NCBI GenBank assembly: GCA_002437305.1
Contig: DJOW01000040.1
Coordinates: 1 to 35,863, forward strand
Source: Bacteroidales bacterium UBA6428
GTDB taxonomy: Bacteria > Bacteroidota > Bacteroidia > Bacteroidales > UBA932
DNA length: 35,863 bases
Direction: 5' to 3'
Both the position numbers and the translations under genes were made by a program. Shown piece after piece: positions 1 through 7,962 of this stretch (positions are counted from its first letter, which is position 1; every line of letters begins with the position of its first letter). Below the pieces are notes generated by a model. The model was not told where the DNA came from. It saw nothing but the letters and a program-made list of their open reading frames with translations, and searched no databases.

Positions 1-25
1 GGTCGGACTCCTTTTTTTTTGTGTT

Positions 26-103
26 CGCCGCCGCTATACGCCGCCGCTATAAGTCACCGCTGTACGTCACCGCTGCACGTCACCACCCCACGACACCACC
101 AGT
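26..103. repeat. Degenerate 13-bp tandem repeat, six units
   Basis: Six consecutive 13-bp units can be read. Units 1 and 2 (26-38, 39-51) are identical, CGCCGCCGCTATA. Unit 3 (52-64) is AGTCACCGCTGTA, unit 4 (65-77) CGTCACCGCTGCA, unit 5 (78-90) CGTCACCACCCCA, and unit 6 (91-103) is more diverged. The repeat lies in non-coding DNA upstream of PUL 1, just after a run of nine T at the window edge. No function is apparent. Confidence 0.7.
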
Positions 104-435
104 GTTCTCCGTAACCGTCTCCCTTCCCTATGTACCTTTAGAAATCCTTGTTCACCGTCTCAACGTATCCTCTTGGGCGGATATGTCTTATTCATTCACC
201 CCGTGCGCATAGTTCCAGTTCCTGCTCACGGATCGTTCTCTGATGTCTTCTCGTGCGTGTGGGGTGTAATCCCCACTCACGAAGTTTTTTTGTCCTCTTT
301 TTATCGATTATATTCCACTTTGGACTGTTTATTCTCTGTTTGCAACTCTTTGTATAATAATGTTTTCATAATTCTGTTTAACTTATCTTGTCCACTTTTT
401 CTCCACTATAGCCCATTCCATTTTAAAAGGTTTTA
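104..435. other. Non-coding stretch upstream of PUL 1
   Basis: Together with the repeat before it, this makes about 500 bases without a convincing gene. The DNA is pyrimidine-rich on the + strand. Two short open frames here (about 60 and 100 codons) have no recognisable motif and compositions typical of translated T-rich intergenic DNA, so they are not called. Nothing else is seen apart from the candidate promoter that follows. Confidence 0.6.
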
Positions 436-443
436 TAAATTTG
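436..443 (+). promoter_or_regulatory. Candidate -7 promoter element for PUL 1
   Basis: The sequence TAAATTTG fits the Bacteroidota -7 consensus TAnnTTTG and sits about 57 nt before the susC start. No good -33 TTTG is found at the usual spacing, so the call is tentative. Confidence 0.35.
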
Positions 444-500
444 TCTTTTCAAAGTGCGAGATAAGAATCACTTTGTTTTAGTAAATTTAATTTATAATGT

Positions 501-3476
501 ATGCGTAGACTTTTAGTGTTCTTTATGCTGTTGGCAGGCTTTTGCGCCAATGCCCAGCAGCGATCTGTCCAAGGGACAGTCAAAGATCAGAATGGTCAGC
601 CAGTTGTCGGTTTGACTGTCCTTGAACGGGGAACCAACAACGGTGTCTCTACAGATTCCAACGGTCATTACACAATCTCCGTGGCTTCTTCGGAATCTGT
701 TCTTGACTTCTCCTCACTTGGCTACTCTTCCGTGACTGAAAAAGTCGGCGAAAGAAGAGTGGTTAATGTCACAGTCAATGAGGAGGCTCTTGCCTTGGAT
801 GCTGTCGTGGCCATCGGTTACGGTTCAGTGAAAAAGAAGGATTTGACCACGGCTGTCTCGACCGTCGACACTGATGACATCAGGCTTCGCCCTGTCCCTA
901 CAGTCTCCGGCTTTATCCAGGGAAAGGTCGCTGGTGTGACAGTACAACAGACTTCCGGTACCCCTGGCTCAGGAATGACCGTCAGAATCCGTGGTAACTC
1001 CTCAATCACATCGGGCAATGACCCTCTCTATGTCGTGGATGGAGTTCCTGTCGGAACAGGCAATGGTTCCATAACCTACCTGTCTCCGAATGACATCGAG
1101 ACGATGCAGATCCTCAAGGACGCCTCATCAGCGGCAATCTATGGATCAAGGGCCGCCAACGGTGTGGTTCTCATCACAACCAAGAAAGGCTCTAAGGATG
1201 TCGGCCCACAGATCAACTTCACGTCCTATGTGGGTCTGGGCAAGGTCGCCAAGACATTCGATGTCCTGAACGTGGCTCAGTACAAGGAACTCATGGATGA
1301 GATCGGGGCTGTAAAGCTGCCTGACGGGCTTAAGGATGAGACGGATTGGTTCAAGGAAACCTACAGGACCGCGGTCTCTCAGAACTACCAGCTGTCCGTC
1401 TCCAACGCCAATGACAAGTCCAAGTACTACATTGGTGCCGGCTATGTTGACCAGGAGGGTATCATCCGCACAAGTTACTATAAGAGGTATAACTTCAGGG
1501 CCAGCATGGACTCTGACATATTCAAATGGATCAATGTCGGAGCTGACGTCACATTCTCACATTGGAAAAAGAACGGCATCATCTCCGGTACCGGCTCAAA
1601 CAGGGCTGGTGTAGTGATGTCTGTCATCAACACTCCGACTTACGCGAAGGTTTGGAGCGAGGAGAACCCAGACTGGTACTGGACACAGTTCTACGGAGCG
1701 AATGTCACCACCCCGGCGGAGAACATCGCACGTCAGGAGAACTTCTACGACCAGAACGACAGGCTCATCCTCACCGGACACGCCACGATCAAGTTCAGCA
1801 AGAACCTGAACTTCAAATCGACCGCCACCATGGACAGGACATGGACGTTCAACTACCAGTTCCTTGATCCTATCAAGACCGCTGAGGGACGTACCCAGCA
1901 CGGCAAGGCGGAGACCACGAGAGCCGACAACAGGGTCATCGTTCTCGATAATATTCTTACCTACAAAAACACTTTGGCCGGCAAGCACAACATCGAGGCC
2001 ATGGCCGGTACCTCAGCGACACTTTCGCATTGGGAGAACCTGACCGGCTCAAGGCAGTACTTCTCCACAGAGTACGACAACATCCTCTACGGTCTGAACG
2101 GGGGCAACTCTTCCGGCCTCAGGGGCAATTCCCAGGGCTTGTCCGAATGGAGCATTATGTCCTACCTCGGCAGAATCTCCTACAACTACGACAGCAAGTA
2201 TTACCTTACGGCGAATATTCGTGCTGACGGTTCGTCAAAACTGGCTCCGGGACACAGGTGGGGTTATTTCCCTTCAGTTTCCGCGGCATGGCGTGTCTCA
2301 GGAGAGAGCTTCATGCAGGACATTGATTGGATCAACGACCTGAAGATCCGCGCCGGTTGGGGACAGCAGGGCAACCAGGGTGGTCTTGGCGACCATGCCT
2401 GGGTGCAGAAATACAAGACAGTGTACTACGATTGGACAAAGTCAGAGAACGCGCAGGCGACTCCTTCCCTTGGAGATAAGAGCAACATAGGAAACAGGGA
2501 TCTGACGTGGGAGACGACCACACAGACCAATGTGGGTGTCGACCTCTCGGTCCTGGACAGCAGACTGAACTTCACCTTGGACGGCTACTACAAGTACACC
2601 ACCAACCTTCTGATGAGCGTTCCGCTTCCGTCGCCATATTCAAACATAACGAGGAACGAGGGCGAGATGTCCAACTGGGGACTTGAGTTCGCGGTCTCCT
2701 CCGTCAACATCGACAGGAACGGATTCCGTTGGAACACAGACTTCAACATCTCGATGAACCGCAACAAACTGGAGAAACTAACCCTCCAGCAGGTCTACAA
2801 CTACATCAAGCCTTCTGACATCCAGAGTGAATATGTCGTCAGGATGACTCCTGGCATGCCGTTGTCCCAGTTCTGGGGCTACAAGGCCAATGGAGTTGAC
2901 CCTGAGACGGGTCTGATGATCTACGAGGATCTTGACGGAAACGGAAAGATCTCGGATTCCGACAAGACCTGGATCGGAGACCCTAACCCTGACTTCACTT
3001 TCGGTATGACCAACAACTTCAGCTACAAGGGATTCAACCTGAGTTTCCTCGTCACCGGCTCTGTCGGCAATGACATCTACAACGCCTCAAGGGTTGACAT
3101 GGAGGGTATGGTGAACGGCTACAACCAGACCACTGCCGTCCTTCGCCGTTGGAAGATTCCTGGACAGATCACCGACATTCCCAAGTCGGGCGAGATGTAC
3201 AACGTCAAGGTCTCTTCCCGCTGGATCGAGAACGGCTCTTACCTGAAGGTTAAGAACATCACTCTGTCCTACGATTTCACCGGCCCTAAGCTCAAGCGCC
3301 TAAACATCACAAGGATACGTCCTTACGTGACACTTGACAACATGATCACGTTCACCAAGTACTCCGGCTATGACCCTGAGATGAGCCAGTGGGCCAACGC
3401 GATCCACTTCGGAATCGACTGGGGCACTTACCCTTGTGTCAAGACTGTTACTTTCGGTGTTAACGTTGATTTCTAA
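501..3476 (+). CDS. SusC-like TonB-dependent outer-membrane transporter (PUL 1)
   Basis: A 991-residue SusC/RagA-family outer-membrane channel that, with its SusD partner, imports oligosaccharides using TonB energy. It has a signal peptide (residues 1 to about 18, ending ANA before QQ). A carboxypeptidase-regulatory-like beta domain follows (about 22-95). The plug (about 105-230) shows the typical SusC motifs VRIRG, PLYVVDGVP, DASSAAIYGSRAANGVV and TTKKG. The beta-barrel runs to a terminal Phe (GVNVDF). There is no STN domain before the carboxypeptidase-like domain and no FecR-like anti-sigma gene nearby, so ECF-sigma trans-envelope control is unlikely. The SusD gene starts 3 nt after the stop. 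The start at 501 is preceded by AT-rich DNA without a Shine-Dalgarno sequence, normal for this phylum. Family assignment is secure; the substrate is inferred only from the neighbours. Confidence 0.95.
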   Translation: MRRLLVFFMLLAGFCANAQQRSVQGTVKDQNGQPVVGLTVLERGTNNGVSTDSNGHYTISVASSESVLDFSSLGYSSVTEKVGERRVVNVTVNEEALALDAVVAIGYGSVKKKDLTTAVSTVDTDDIRLRPVPTVSGFIQGKVAGVTVQQTSGTPGSGMTVRIRGNSSITSGNDPLYVVDGVPVGTGNGSITYLSPNDIETMQILKDASSAAIYGSRAANGVVLITTKKGSKDVGPQINFTSYVGLGKVAKTFDVLNVAQYKELMDEIGAVKLPDGLKDETDWFKETYRTAVSQNYQLSVSNANDKSKYYIGAGYVDQEGIIRTSYYKRYNFRASMDSDIFKWINVGADVTFSHWKKNGIISGTGSNRAGVVMSVINTPTYAKVWSEENPDWYWTQFYGANVTTPAENIARQENFYDQNDRLILTGHATIKFSKNLNFKSTATMDRTWTFNYQFLDPIKTAEGRTQHGKAETTRADNRVIVLDNILTYKNTLAGKHNIEAMAGTSATLSHWENLTGSRQYFSTEYDNILYGLNGGNSSGLRGNSQGLSEWSIMSYLGRISYNYDSKYYLTANIRADGSSKLAPGHRWGYFPSVSAAWRVSGESFMQDIDWINDLKIRAGWGQQGNQGGLGDHAWVQKYKTVYYDWTKSENAQATPSLGDKSNIGNRDLTWETTTQTNVGVDLSVLDSRLNFTLDGYYKYTTNLLMSVPLPSPYSNITRNEGEMSNWGLEFAVSSVNIDRNGFRWNTDFNISMNRNKLEKLTLQQVYNYIKPSDIQSEYVVRMTPGMPLSQFWGYKANGVDPETGLMIYEDLDGNGKISDSDKTWIGDPNPDFTFGMTNNFSYKGFNLSFLVTGSVGNDIYNASRVDMEGMVNGYNQTTAVLRRWKIPGQITDIPKSGEMYNVKVSSRWIENGSYLKVKNITLSYDFTGPKLKRLNITRIRPYVTLDNMITFTKYSGYDPEMSQWANAIHFGIDWGTYPCVKTVTFGVNVDF

Positions 3477-3479
3477 AAG

Positions 3480-5036
3480 ATGATGAGTATGAAAAAGTCA
3501 TTAATTATATTCTCTTTCCTCGCTCTGGTCCCGCTCGCTTCATGCGAACTTGACATCTATCCTGTCACAGGCTACAACGAGGGTAATGTTTTTGTCCCGA
3601 AAGACACCACGACTTCGCAGTACACCACCGCAGCGCAGATGGAGAATCTTGTCAAAGGATTCTATAGCGGTGTGCTTAAGAACGACAGGATGCAGAGGCT
3701 TCAGTTCATGGACTGGCTCGTGTATTCAGAAGTCCGCGCGGACAACGCCTACAACGGCTCTCCGAGCACTGCGGAACTTGTCGGGATCGAATCCAACAAG
3801 ATTGACGGATCGAATCAGAATGTCACCAGAGATTGGAGTGATTTCCAGCTTGCGATAAATGCAGCCAACCAGGTAATCTGCAACATTGACCGCATCCAGA
3901 AACTGGATCCGTCCATGACTCAGGAGCAGCATGACAACTGGCTTGCCCAGGCGGACATCATAAAGGCTTTCTATGTGTTCAGAGGCACGCAGCTTTACAA
4001 CACTATTCCTGTCATCAACTCCATCCCTGACCCTATCACCGCCGAGAATGTAGAGGAAGTCTATCCTTCCTACTATCCGTCTCGTCCAGCGAGGGAGGAC
4101 ATATACGCCCAAATTGTGGAGATGCTTGAGTTCGCTGCCCAGAATGCACCGGATCTCAGCGCGGAGGACAAGTTCGTCCTTTCCAAGACATTCGCCAAGG
4201 GAATTCTGGCCCATGTCTATGCCGAGAAATCGAATATTCAAGACTGGGGCAAGGTAGCCCAGTGGTGTGAGGCAGTTGAGAAGGACATGAATGTCAATTC
4301 TAGCAGCGCTGAGGCATTGAGAGCCTCCCTGTGTGACAACTACAAGGACTTGTGGTCTTATGATGTGTCAGCCAAGACAGCCGCCAAGAACACAAAGGAG
4401 TCCATCTTTGAGGTGACGTTCACGGCATCATCAGGCAACTGGCTTCACATGATGTTCCATAGGAATCAGTTCTCTCCTAACGACAGCTACACATGGTCTA
4501 AGTGGATCACGCCATCCAGGAACCTGGTTGACGCCTATGACGCAGAAGGCGACACTGAAAGGAAGAATGTCAGCATTCTTTGGGATGCCTGCAGCTGGAG
4601 CCTTTACTATCCTGAGGCTAATTATGCGTTCATGGGCAAGATGGAGACCTCTGCCACAAGCATCATTCTCATGCGCCTAGCGGAGATCTACCTGCTTCAC
4701 GCGGAGGCTCTCGCGATGAACGGTGACAGCGCAGGGGCTTTGAAATATGTCAACGCTGTACGTCTGCGAGCCAAACTGCCTGTTGTCAGCGGACTCTCAG
4801 GAGACCAGCTGATTGACAAGATTCTTGACGAGCGTCGTCTCGAACTGGCTTTCGAGGGCTTCAGGTTCTTCGACCTTGCCCGCCACGACAAGATCATCGA
4901 TGTCCACAATAATGTCTGGAAGAATGATTCCTACTACCTTACAAGGGATCCGCTTGATCAGTACAGCATTTTCCTTCCTGTGCCGACAACGGTGCTTGAC
5001 AAAAACCCTAACATCGAGCAGAATCAGGGCTATTAA
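3480..5036 (+). CDS. SusD/RagB-family substrate-binding lipoprotein (PUL 1)
   Basis: A 518-residue surface lipoprotein that caps the SusC channel and binds substrate. The N-terminus is an SPII signal with lipobox LASC, placing the lipidated Cys near residue 22. The C-terminal SusD/RagB signature is clear: MRLAEIYLLHAEAL, VNAVRLRA, then ILDERRLELAFEGFRFFDL. The tetratricopeptide-like helical part typical of the family lies between. Starts at 3480, 3483 and 3489 are all in frame; the last gives the cleanest signal peptide. It lies 3 nt after susC and its stop codon overlaps the next reading frame, so it is part of one operon. Confidence 0.95.
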   Translation: MMSMKKSLIIFSFLALVPLASCELDIYPVTGYNEGNVFVPKDTTTSQYTTAAQMENLVKGFYSGVLKNDRMQRLQFMDWLVYSEVRADNAYNGSPSTAELVGIESNKIDGSNQNVTRDWSDFQLAINAANQVICNIDRIQKLDPSMTQEQHDNWLAQADIIKAFYVFRGTQLYNTIPVINSIPDPITAENVEEVYPSYYPSRPAREDIYAQIVEMLEFAAQNAPDLSAEDKFVLSKTFAKGILAHVYAEKSNIQDWGKVAQWCEAVEKDMNVNSSSAEALRASLCDNYKDLWSYDVSAKTAAKNTKESIFEVTFTASSGNWLHMMFHRNQFSPNDSYTWSKWITPSRNLVDAYDAEGDTERKNVSILWDACSWSLYYPEANYAFMGKMETSATSIILMRLAEIYLLHAEALAMNGDSAGALKYVNAVRLRAKLPVVSGLSGDQLIDKILDERRLELAFEGFRFFDLARHDKIIDVHNNVWKNDSYYLTRDPLDQYSIFLPVPTTVLDKNPNIEQNQGY

Positions 5037-5050
5037 TGTGCGGAAAAGTC

Positions 5051-6538
5051 ATGCGTTACGATAAACTGTTGTTCTTCTTCACGCTGTTCCTTTGCTCCTG
5101 CTGCGGCAAGGCTTCTGGAAACACCGAAGGGGGAGAAGTCACCCCTCCGGCTCCGGAACCAAGCCAAGCGGTAGTGACGGCCTATGTCACAACCGCTGAC
5201 AAAACCCTTCTTTTCAAGTCTGAGGAACTGGAGCTTCGCAAGCCGGGAACAATGGCGGTTAATCTTGTCACTCTTGATTCAACTGTGACCTTCCAGACCG
5301 TTGACGGCTTCGGCCCTGCCTTGACTGGCAGCACCTGCTACAATCTGCGGGCTGTGATGGAGCCATCTGCCCGGACCGCTCTCCTGAAAGAGCTTTTCGA
5401 TCCCAAAGAAGGGCTTGGATTCAGCATGGTGAGGGTCACCATCGGCTCATCGGACTTCGGTCTTGACGAGTACACCTGGTGCGACAAGAAAGGTATGGAG
5501 AATTTCGCGGCCCATGAATATGATGTCCGTGATCTTTTCCCTGTCCTTAAGGAGGTCCTGGCGATCAATCCTGATGTCAAGATAATCGCCACGCCTTGGA
5601 CAGCGCCCCGCTGGATGAAAAGAGGAGTCAACAACGACAGCGACTACTATTCATGGACAAGCGGAAGGCTGAAGCCGGAATGCTATCAGGACTATGCAGA
5701 GTATTTCGTGCGTTGGATTCGGGTGATGAAGTCCCAAGGGTTTGACATCTATGCCGTGACGCTCCAGAACGAGCCTTTGAACAAGGGTAACTCGATGTCA
5801 ATGTACATGCCTTGGCAAGAGCAACTTGAGTTCATAAAGACGGCTGTCGGCCCGGCATTCGGGAAGGCCGGTCTGAACACAAAGATCCTTGTATATGACC
5901 ATAACTACAACTACGACGGCATCGCTGACCAACAAGGCTATCCGATGAATATCCTTGCCGATACAGAGGCCGCCAGGTATGTGGCAGGATCCGCATGGCA
6001 CAATTACTATGGAAATCCTAAGGAACTAGACAAAATGGTCAGCAGGTTCCCTGATAAGGAGATCTATTTCACAGAGGCTTCGATCGGAGGTTGGGCACCA
6101 GATTTTGCGAAGTGTCTTATGACTGACTTCGACAACATCTTCATCCAGACCCTCTCAAGGGAGAACAAAGGGGTGACTCTTTGGAACCTGGTTTTGGATG
6201 AGAATTATGGTCCCAAGCGTCCGGGTGGCTGCCAGAATTGCTATGGTGTGATTATGATTGACTCAAAGACCGGTAAGGTGACCGACCGTAAGACCCAGTA
6301 TTACAACCTTGCGCACGCTTCCAAGGTGATTCGCCCCGGAGCACGCAGGATCGCGACAAAGGGGAATCTCAAGTCTGGTGTCTCATGTCTGGCGTTCCTA
6401 AACCCTGACCATTCCTACGGAATAATCATCGAGAACAATTTGTCTGAAAGCCACTCGTTCACTTTTTCCGACTCGGGGCATTCCGTAAAGTTCACGGCAC
6501 CTGCAAAGTCAATAGCCTCTATAAAATGGAATAACTAA
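5051..6538 (+). CDS. GH30-family glycoside hydrolase lipoprotein
   Basis: A retaining beta-glycosidase of family GH30, the family of glucosylceramidases and beta-1,6-glucanases, exported as a lipoprotein (hydrophobic N-terminus, LCSC lipobox). Visible GH30 landmarks are VDGFGPALTGS near the barrel start, SSDFGLDEYTW, ATPWTAPRWMK, QNEP carrying the acid/base Glu (about residue 241 from this start) and YFTEAS carrying the nucleophile Glu (about 342). A C-terminal beta domain follows the barrel, as usual for GH30. I chose ATG 5051 because it begins directly at the signal peptide; an in-frame ATG at 5036 overlaps the susD stop and would add five residues. The subfamily looks closer to GH30_1/GH30_3 than to xylanases, but this is from memory of motifs. 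A beta-1,6-glucan-type bond is a reasonable guess, not shown. Confidence 0.9.
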   Translation: MRYDKLLFFFTLFLCSCCGKASGNTEGGEVTPPAPEPSQAVVTAYVTTADKTLLFKSEELELRKPGTMAVNLVTLDSTVTFQTVDGFGPALTGSTCYNLRAVMEPSARTALLKELFDPKEGLGFSMVRVTIGSSDFGLDEYTWCDKKGMENFAAHEYDVRDLFPVLKEVLAINPDVKIIATPWTAPRWMKRGVNNDSDYYSWTSGRLKPECYQDYAEYFVRWIRVMKSQGFDIYAVTLQNEPLNKGNSMSMYMPWQEQLEFIKTAVGPAFGKAGLNTKILVYDHNYNYDGIADQQGYPMNILADTEAARYVAGSAWHNYYGNPKELDKMVSRFPDKEIYFTEASIGGWAPDFAKCLMTDFDNIFIQTLSRENKGVTLWNLVLDENYGPKRPGGCQNCYGVIMIDSKTGKVTDRKTQYYNLAHASKVIRPGARRIATKGNLKSGVSCLAFLNPDHSYGIIIENNLSESHSFTFSDSGHSVKFTAPAKSIASIKWNN

Positions 6539-6542
6539 GATA

Positions 6543-7931
6543 ATGATAATGAACATGAAATACATTGTAAAACAATCTTTGGCCGTCCTTGCGATGGCTA
6601 TGGCCTTCACCTCCTGCTACAGGGAACCAAAGCTGAAGGTCACCGACAAAGGCCCGGAGATGACCTGTGAGATCGCCCAGTCTGCCAACATGGGGGAGAA
6701 CCTTCCGTTCAAGGTGACGCTGAAGGACAACATCGCACTTTCCACGCTGCAACTGCATCTTTTCTTTGACGGAACGGAAGTGAGCAAAAAAGTCATCAGG
6801 ACAAAGGAGAGCGGAGTCTTTGAGGGCACTCTTGAGATACCTTATTACGCTGACATCTCAGACGGAACCGCGGACCTTACTGTCACCGCCCAGAATATTG
6901 AGTTCGGACTGACAGAGGAGAAGAGGACCTTGAGCGTCACACGTCCTGATTTTGAATATCTGACCTTGACCACATCCGATGGTAAGGAGGTTCGGATGAA
7001 TAAGATAGGGGAGTATGAATACTCCTGCACCTCAGAGTTTCCAAGGGAACTTAAGGCCAAGATAGTCTCCGCTCCGTTCGGCTCGACCGGAGAACGTCTG
7101 ACTTTCGGATTTGACGGGAAAAGCATAGTCGTAGGTGGTGATGACTATATTCCTTTTACCTATGGCTATGCAGGAGAATATACAGTCAAGTTCAACACAA
7201 AGACATTTGTGGGATCACCTTTCGTGACAATGGAAGTCAATGGAGAGATTCCTGCGGTTATGGACAAGGCTGAAGAGATCCCTGCGGGAAGCTATGGTGT
7301 GAACATCCCTCTCAAGCAGGGCGAGACCCTTTCTATAATGGGATTCGATTTGGCAGACTGGACAATTGATTCCGACTATCTTGAGGCAATAGACATCAAT
7401 AAGGGACAATTCAAGTTCCTTCCTGTCACAGGACAGTACAGGATCGTTCTACAGACCTCCAACAAATTCATCAGGATCAACCCTATGAAGCCTGGTGCTC
7501 TGACAGGAGCCGATTACTTCCCGGTTCTGAACGATGATTTCACAGGTGGTCTTTGGGCAATTGGTGACGACACCATTGGCAAGCCAGAAGCTTCGGGCCA
7601 CGGCTGGGATCCGGAAGTCGGTGGACTTTGCTGTTCTCCTATCAAGCCTAAGGTCTTCCAACTTACTCTTGTGGCCGGACACGGACTTGGCACAAAGACG
7701 GGAAGCAACTTCAAGTTCTTCTTCCAGAGGAGTTGGGGCGGTGAGCTCAAGGGTGCTTCCTATTCCGAGGTCAGTCTTCCTGCGGAATTTGGAATAAACA
7801 CTGACGGTAACATCGGTGTCGTTACAGATCTTAAGGAGGGCGATCGCTATCGCTTCACTGTTGACTTCAGCTCGGCCAAGAAGACTTCCGGTTCGGCTGA
7901 GGGAGTGAAACTTGTCGGGGTGAAACTGTAA
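6543..7931 (+). CDS. PUL surface lipoprotein, candidate glycan-binding protein
   Basis: A 462-residue lipoprotein with a signal peptide ending FTSC. The mature part appears all-beta, with several Ig-like segments (KVTLKDNIALSTLQLHLFFDG in two-strand rhythm, then YTVKFNTKTFVG). The C-terminal part is rich in Gly, Trp and Phe (LWAIGDD, GHGWDPEVGG, FFFQRSWGGELKG), the kind of aromatic surface seen in glycan binding. It resembles the DUF5016/DUF5125/DUF5121 lipoproteins found after SusD and GH genes in Bacteroidota loci, but I have not searched it. No catalytic motif is seen. Its place 4 nt after the GH30 gene supports a surface glycan-binding role. In-frame starts at 6543, 6549 and 6555 exist; 6555 gives the most conventional signal peptide. 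Confidence 0.75.
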   Translation: MIMNMKYIVKQSLAVLAMAMAFTSCYREPKLKVTDKGPEMTCEIAQSANMGENLPFKVTLKDNIALSTLQLHLFFDGTEVSKKVIRTKESGVFEGTLEIPYYADISDGTADLTVTAQNIEFGLTEEKRTLSVTRPDFEYLTLTTSDGKEVRMNKIGEYEYSCTSEFPRELKAKIVSAPFGSTGERLTFGFDGKSIVVGGDDYIPFTYGYAGEYTVKFNTKTFVGSPFVTMEVNGEIPAVMDKAEEIPAGSYGVNIPLKQGETLSIMGFDLADWTIDSDYLEAIDINKGQFKFLPVTGQYRIVLQTSNKFIRINPMKPGALTGADYFPVLNDDFTGGLWAIGDDTIGKPEASGHGWDPEVGGLCCSPIKPKVFQLTLVAGHGLGTKTGSNFKFFFQRSWGGELKGASYSEVSLPAEFGINTDGNIGVVTDLKEGDRYRFTVDFSSAKKTSGSAEGVKLVGVKL

Positions 7932-7962
7932 AACGGATTCAGACAGAATAATATTCAAAGCT

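Noticed and set aside
1..20. Run of nine T at the window start as a terminator tail
   Set aside because: The upstream arm of any hairpin is outside the window, so it cannot be judged.
21..481. Two short + strand open frames upstream of PUL 1
   Set aside because: They overlap each other, include the tandem repeat and T-rich DNA, and show no motif or plausible signal peptide followed by a protein-like composition.
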